In this document: in pieces, positions 59,264 to 64,000 of the stretch
Position numbering within the stretch: the first letter of the stretch is position 1
Layout: every line of letters begins with the position of its first letter
Assembly: GCA_015680685.1 (NCBI GenBank)
Contig: MNCI01000268.1
Span: 28,424-92,423, forward strand
Source of the DNA: Gnetum montanum
Lineage: Eukaryota; Streptophyta; Gnetopsida; Gnetales; Gnetaceae
Direction of reading: 5' to 3'
DNA length: 64,000 nucleotides
Notes under the pieces: model-generated
The model's input: only the letters and a program-made list of their open reading frames with translations
The model's database searches: none
What the model was told of the DNA's origin: nothing
Program-made: the position numbers and the translations under genes

Positions 59264-60197
59264 NNNNNNNNNNNNNNNNNNNNNNNNNNNNNNNNNNNNN
59301 NNNNNNNNNNNNNNNNNNNNNNNNNNNNNNNNNNNNNNNNNNNNNNNNNNNNNNNNNNNNNNNNNNNNNNNNNNNNNNNNNNNNNNNNNNNNNNNNNNNN
59401 NNNNNNNNNNNNNNNNNNNNNNNNNNNNNNNNNNNNNNNNNNNNNNNNNNNNNNNNNNNNNNNNNNNNNNNNNNNNNNNNNNNNNNNNNNNNNNNNNNNN
59501 NNNNNNNNNNNNNNNNNNNNNNNNNNNNNNNNNNNNNNNNNNNNNNNNNNNNNNNNNNNNNNNNNNNNNNNNNNNNNNNNNNNNNNNNNNNNNNNNNNNN
59601 NNNNNNNNNNNNNNNNNNNNNNNNNNNNNNNNNNNNNNNNNNNNNNNNNNNNNNNNNNNNNNNNNNNNNNNNNNNNNNNNNNNNNNNNNNNNNNNNNNNN
59701 NNNNNNNNNNNNNNNNNNNNNNNNNNNNNNNNNNNNNNNNNNNNNNNNNNNNNNNNNNNNNNNNNNNNNNNNNNNNNNNNNNNNNNNNNNNNNNNNNNNN
59801 NNNNNNNNNNNNNNNNNNNNNNNNNNNNNNNNNNNNNNNNNNNNNNNNNNNNNNNNNNNNNNNNNNNNNNNNNNNNNNNNNNNNNNNNNNNNNNNNNNNN
59901 NNNNNNNNNNNNNNNNNNNNNNNNNNNNNNNNNNNNNNNNNNNNNNNNNNNNNNNNNNNNNNNNNNNNNNNNNNNNNNNNNNNNNNNNNNNNNNNNNNNN
60001 NNNNNNNNNNNNNNNNNNNNNNNNNNNNNNNNNNNNNNNNNNNNNNNNNNNNNNNNNNNNNNNNNNNNNNNNNNNNNNNNNNNNNNNNNNNNNNNNNNNN
60101 NNNNNNNNNNNNNNNNNNNNNNNNNNNNNNNNNNNNNNNNNNNNNNNNNNNNNNNNNNNNNNNNNNNNNNNNNNNNNNNNNNNNNNNNNNNNNNNNN
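59264..60197. other. Assembly gap (934 N)
   Basis: Probably hides the start of element D's 5' LTR and possibly the 3' LTR of element C. Confidence 1.
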
Positions 60198-60576
60198 TAG
60201 CGCTTGGTAACCCAGCAATGGATACATGGGTTTAGGACATGTATGGAAAGTGGGACTAGATACTTATGTTAGGATTAGCTAGAGGCCAGTAGGTTAGTTA
60301 CATTGAATTAGCCATTAAATTACCTTGTCTTTATCTCTATTCAAGCACCAAGACTATAAAACATAAAACTATAAAAATCATATGTCTCAATTACACTTAA
60401 CCAAAAAATGTGCTTCACAAGTGTAATTGGAAAGACAATGAAGAACCTTAGGGCAAGGTTCACTGTCTAGAAGAGCAGCGCACTAGAAACTATAAAGTCT
60501 ATAGAATTTGACCAAATCGTGTATGAATGCTCTGTGATTTGTATGGTTGGATGTAGGGGTACCTTATCGCTCATCA
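60198..60576 (+). repeat. 5' LTR of element D, 5' end lost in gap
   Basis: GCTTGGTAACCCAGCAATGG... through CTCATCA corresponds to most of LTR-2. The first bases are in the gap. Confidence 0.75.
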
Positions 60577-60596
60577 TTGGCACTGTTGCTGGGGAC
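60577..60596 (+). other. Primer-binding site of element D
   Basis: TTGGCACTGTTGCTGGGGAC immediately after the LTR CA end. A tRNA-Asp-type PBS. Confidence 0.78.
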
Positions 60597-60730
60597 TTTG
60601 TTTGTTGAAATGTGCACTATTTAGGTTTAGTGAATACCATTAATATCATTGTATGAACCTCAAGGTCAATATCATTCCCGTTATACATAGAATTATAAAA
60701 GCACACTCACATTTTATTTCATATTGCAAA

Positions 60731-62430
60731 ATGTCTTCTTCTTCTCACAAGCATGAAGATGTCAAAGCATTGGTTTCATAGGAGTGAAAAGTGGTATATA
60801 CTCATCCAGATGTGTATGTATAAGATTTTGCCTTCATCCTACATTAGGAATATGTTGTGAATGGTTATGAAACTCGAGACTACCGTCCCACTGAAACACA
60901 ATGTAATCAAGATCGACATCAGGAGAAGCACCATGAGGCTACAAAGGGAAAACATTTCACTAATCCCTGGTTCCTACTAGATCAAGATGATAATGAGGAT
61001 CCTTCCTTTGAAGGTTCTCAACATGAAGATTCTCCACCCCCTATTATTGGTAATGAGGATGTGACCCTAAACCTACAATCCACTATTCATAAACCAAGTT
61101 TAGGAAAGAGTGATAGTTAAGGTAAGGACTTGGGCAAACATCACAATAGCAATGGATTTAAGGAGGATGGTCGTAATGAGCAGAATCATGGTGGTGGACA
61201 CCACGGTGGTGGTGGTGGTCCATCTTCTTCTTGATCCTCTTCATTTGATTATGAACATTCCTCTTCATTTGTAGGTTCTCATAGAAGCCACCTTAAAAAT
61301 AATTATGATGATGGTGATCAATGAGACAAAAATGACTATCAAGGCCATTAAGAATGCAAAGGTGGCAGGAACCATCATTGACACAATCATGATGAGGAAC
61401 CTCTGTTGGGGACTAGAAGTATGCTTAACATCGCAAAGGTAAGAATTCCAACTAGGCATATGAAAGATAGTCAGATCAAGTGCTTAGATATGAATAATAT
61501 CCAAAAATTTTAGGGGGGAGATAACTCTTATCCACATACATATCTATAAGCTTTCAATGATGTTTGTGCTTTACAAAACATTGAAAATGAATGGTAGAAA
61601 CTCAAGCTCTTCCCTTGGACACTCATCAAGGAGGCTAAAAGCTAGTACTGGTCCTTAGAGCTAGAATCTATTCTCAAATGGAGTACCATGTTGGAGTTAT
61701 TCAACGATAAATATCAAATATACTCTAGAGTGTCTAATCTAAGGAGGTAAATCCAAGGATGGAAACAAGGAATACATGAACCCTTGGATGCCACTATGGG
61801 TAGATATTATTCACTCTTACACTGATGCCTTGGCCATGGTTATTCTTAGAGGGAACAACTTCACCACATGATAGATTGGCTTAGAGCATAAACTAGAAGA
61901 ACTCATGGGGTGTATGCCCAAGGGAGATTATCTGAACTAAGAGCTCATCAGATCCAAAGGCTAATAGAGTAGGTAGAAAAAGAAGAAGATGAGTTGTGAA
62001 AAAGGAAAAGTGTGAAAGAGTATAATAAGGATCCTTCCATTAGGAAATGAGAGGTCCAATTTTGTGATGAGGAGTCACCACTTGATGAAGTGGTGAACAA
62101 AAAGACCTTGCCCATCGAAAAATATATTTATGATATTTTGACAAAGGTTGATAAATTATGGGACTCTTTGAATGAAAAATTTCAAACTACTATGAATATT
62201 ACTAAAGAATCCAAAGAGAAAAATAGTGATTGTAATCGTAGGAGATGAAAAAAAGTTGAACGTGTCTATCAAAGAGGCAAGGGCAAAGCTGCCACTATAG
62301 AGAAAGTTATGAAGATAGACTTTGAAGATGATTCTAGTTTTGTCAATATGAACATCCAAAGGGATGTTGCCCTATGGTATCACACTTACAAGACTTTGGC
62401 GTGTATGCATTGAATCCTTAACTAGCACGT
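60731..62430 (+). pseudogene. Element D gag
   Basis: ATG 60731 (MSSSSHKHEDVKALVS), with early stops. The open part 60857-61120 is acidic/His-rich. The capsid-type block near 61490-61740 reads LDMNNIQKF, AFNDVCALQNI, LKLFPWTLIKEAKS and MLELFNDKYQI. A Gly/His-rich tract occurs at about 61190-61225 (GGT repeats). Confidence 0.7.
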
Positions 62431-62559
62431 AGGCAAGCATCTAGATGATTACCTTATCCTCAAGGAAATCCAAGACAGTTCCATCAACAACAACAAGCTT
62501 ACTACCCAAGTGGAGCTCCACCACAATCATATGGATAATACCCGTAGTGGCACCAACCA

Positions 62560-62975
62560 CAATTGCTAGACATGAGCCATGTAGAGCTCTTCTTGATTCT
62601 GGTTTTGGTGTCAACCTCATTTCCCATGAAATGTACAAAGCCTGGAACTTACTAGCTCTCAAGAGAAGCAACATTTGTTTAGAATTGATAGAATAGTCAA
62701 TTACCATCCCTCTAGGGTTAGTAGAAGACATTATGACCATGGTTTATGGGTGGTCATATCCTACCAATTTTCTGGTGATCAAGGTTGAGAATTGCAAAGG
62801 TGAATTTCCCATCATTATGGGAAGAGCTTGGTTAAGCACAGTTGATGCACAAATGGGTATAAGGAACCTCTCCTTGAAAATATCCAAGGAAAATGAATTT
62901 GGATGGTTGGAGAACAAGTGTATTCCATGCATTACGTACAATGATAATGGGTGCAATTATGTGCAAAAGATTTGA
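62560..62975 (+). pseudogene. Element D aspartic protease
   Basis: CRALLDSGFGVNLISHEMYK contains the D-S-G active site intact. After one stop (62694) comes PLGLVEDIMTMVYG, then FPIIMGRAWLSTVDAQMG, the conserved C-terminal block. Confidence 0.82.
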
Positions 62976-63499
62976 TCCATCAAAACTACATACATTAAAG
63001 CATGCAATTAGTGTGCATAAGAAATAGATATTCAATGGTATTTGTATGTAGCAACGACAAAATAGGAAGGCACCCAGTGGCTAACAGCTGATTTAGAAAG
63101 TAGCACATTATGCATGGAACCAACTGAAAGCCTAACATATGCTTATGTTGAAAGCATGGATGAACTTGAACAAGTTCATCACCAACTCTCTGATGATGAA
63201 AATGATGATACACATTGGGGAGAGTTGGAAATCCTTGATAACTTCAAGTAGGAGCCCCTAGAATTGAAAACTCTACTAATTGGCATCGAGTATGCATTCT
63301 AAAACAATGGTAAGTCAATCATAATCAATGCCAAACTTACTCTTGAACCAAAAGAAAGGCTGTTAGAGGTGATTAACAAATAGCCAACAACCTTTGCTTG
63401 GTCATATCCCAAGCTAACTGCAATTGATTTATGGATATGCCAGCATCACATCTACACCAACCTGACCATGAAGCCAAGAAGGTAGCTACAGAGACAACT

Positions 63500-63799
63500 A
63501 AACCTCAAATTGAAGTACATCATCAATGAAATAGAGCAACTCCTCAAGGTAGGGTTTATCTATCCTATCATAGATAGTAAGTGGGTTAGCCCACTCTTAA
63601 TCATGCCAAAGAAAGATGGTAAGTCGTGGGTCTATGTCAACTTTAGGCTATTGAACATGGAAAAATTTAAAAATCATTTTTCATTTCCATTTGTAAACTA
63701 AGTGTTAGAAACTATCTCTAGGAATTGCTATTATAGCTTCTTGGATGGTTACAATGGCTATGACCAAATTCAAAATGCTCCAAAAGATTAGGCCAAGAC
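63500..63799 (+). pseudogene. Element D reverse transcriptase, 5' part only
   Basis: INEIEQLLKVGFIYPIIDSK, VSPLLIMPKKDGKSWVYVNF, HFSFPFVN and YYSFLDGYNGYDQI, then a frame reading APKD-stop-AKT up to 63799. This is the point where element C reads PED-stop-EKTTF. The next base starts an unrelated LTR. Confidence 0.85.
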
Positions 63800-64000
63800 T
63801 GAAACACCATGAAATTTCAAGACCCTCATGCTTCAGCAGGGTCTTGGAATTTGGGCAAGGATATCCACAAGTGTAGCATCATGATGGGCTAATAAAATGG
63901 TATAGGAACTAAGGATAGACTGTGTAGTCAAACAAGTTTTCTATCTCCAGGGCTGACAGGCCTACTGGACTCTCCAGCCTGCCCAACTGGATAATTGACC
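63800..64000 (+). repeat. Start of a third Tat-type LTR (element E), truncated by the window
   Basis: TGAAACACCATGAAATTTC matches the LTR starts of elements A and B. Downstream TTCAGCAGGGTCTTGG...GGCAAGGAT matches element A's LTR (minus strand: TTCAGCAAAATCTTG...GGCAAGGAT) better than B's. It is inserted in the RT of element D, + orientation. Confidence 0.8.

Larger units (their letters stand above)
60577..63799 (+). mobile_element. Element D internal region: Ty3/gypsy, interrupted at 63800
   Basis: Same family and orientation as element C: leader, gag, protease, then RT cut after its first third by an LTR start at 63800. The rest of the pol would lie beyond the window. Confidence 0.78.

Overview
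The window looks like nuclear DNA of a plant with a large, retrotransposon-filled genome. There is one intron-containing host gene. Nearly everything else is decayed LTR retrotransposons, one LINE fragment and one endogenous pararetrovirus. The very long (about 18 kb) gypsy elements and the pararetrovirus type would suit a conifer or other gymnosperm, but that is inference. Two assembly gaps are present (20225-21056 and 59264-60197).

Layout. (1) 1-8.4 kb: AT-rich DNA with a 30-bp inverted repeat pair (1-30/510-539), a minus-strand LINE reverse-transcriptase relic (about 2.3-3.5 kb), a short tandem repeat (4441-4701), and the host gene (5153-7042, + strand). The gene has five exons that splice in frame to 360 residues: two double-stranded-RNA-binding domains followed by a BMT5-like/DUF2431 methyltransferase-type domain. 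(2) 8445-26324: 'element A', a minus-strand Ty3/gypsy Tat-type element with 1535-bp LTRs and a perfect 5-bp target duplication (GTCAT). (3) 26630-51042: an LTR of a different gypsy family, split by an endogenous caulimovirid (minus strand: MP at 50.7-49.7 kb, then CP, PR and RT/RNase H at 30.7-27.1 kb). The caulimovirid is itself split by 'element B' (30752-49438, + strand), a second Tat-type element with LTRs of about 1.5 kb and the target duplication TAGAG. (4) 51.5-64 kb: two head-to-tail decayed gypsy elements (C and D). D's reverse transcriptase is interrupted at 63800 by the LTR start of a third Tat-type copy ('element E') that runs off the window.

The most notable system is inside elements A and B. 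Both carry, between protease and reverse transcriptase and on the strand opposite to gag-pol, an eight-exon accessory gene. All seven introns interrupt equivalent positions. The six junctions with boundaries defined in both copies agree in phase, and the seventh is compatible. In A the eight exons sum to exactly 1119 codons (15620-20104), and both copies end in an acidic tail plus stop codon. Both present copies carry stop codons, and B also has a 1-nt deletion, yet the exon structure and protein similarity show that the family carried a real, long-maintained gene of unknown function.

The Tat family also shares the PBS, PPT, LTR terminus (TGAAACACCA), a dual RNase H, and a dispersed repeat of about 22 nt (consensus near TCCGNNATGACGTNAAACTA). 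That repeat clusters at module boundaries: after protease, before RT and after integrase. A's LTRs are filled with ATTACGC/GCGTAAT dyads, and B's LTRs and spacer with the palindrome GCGTATACGC.
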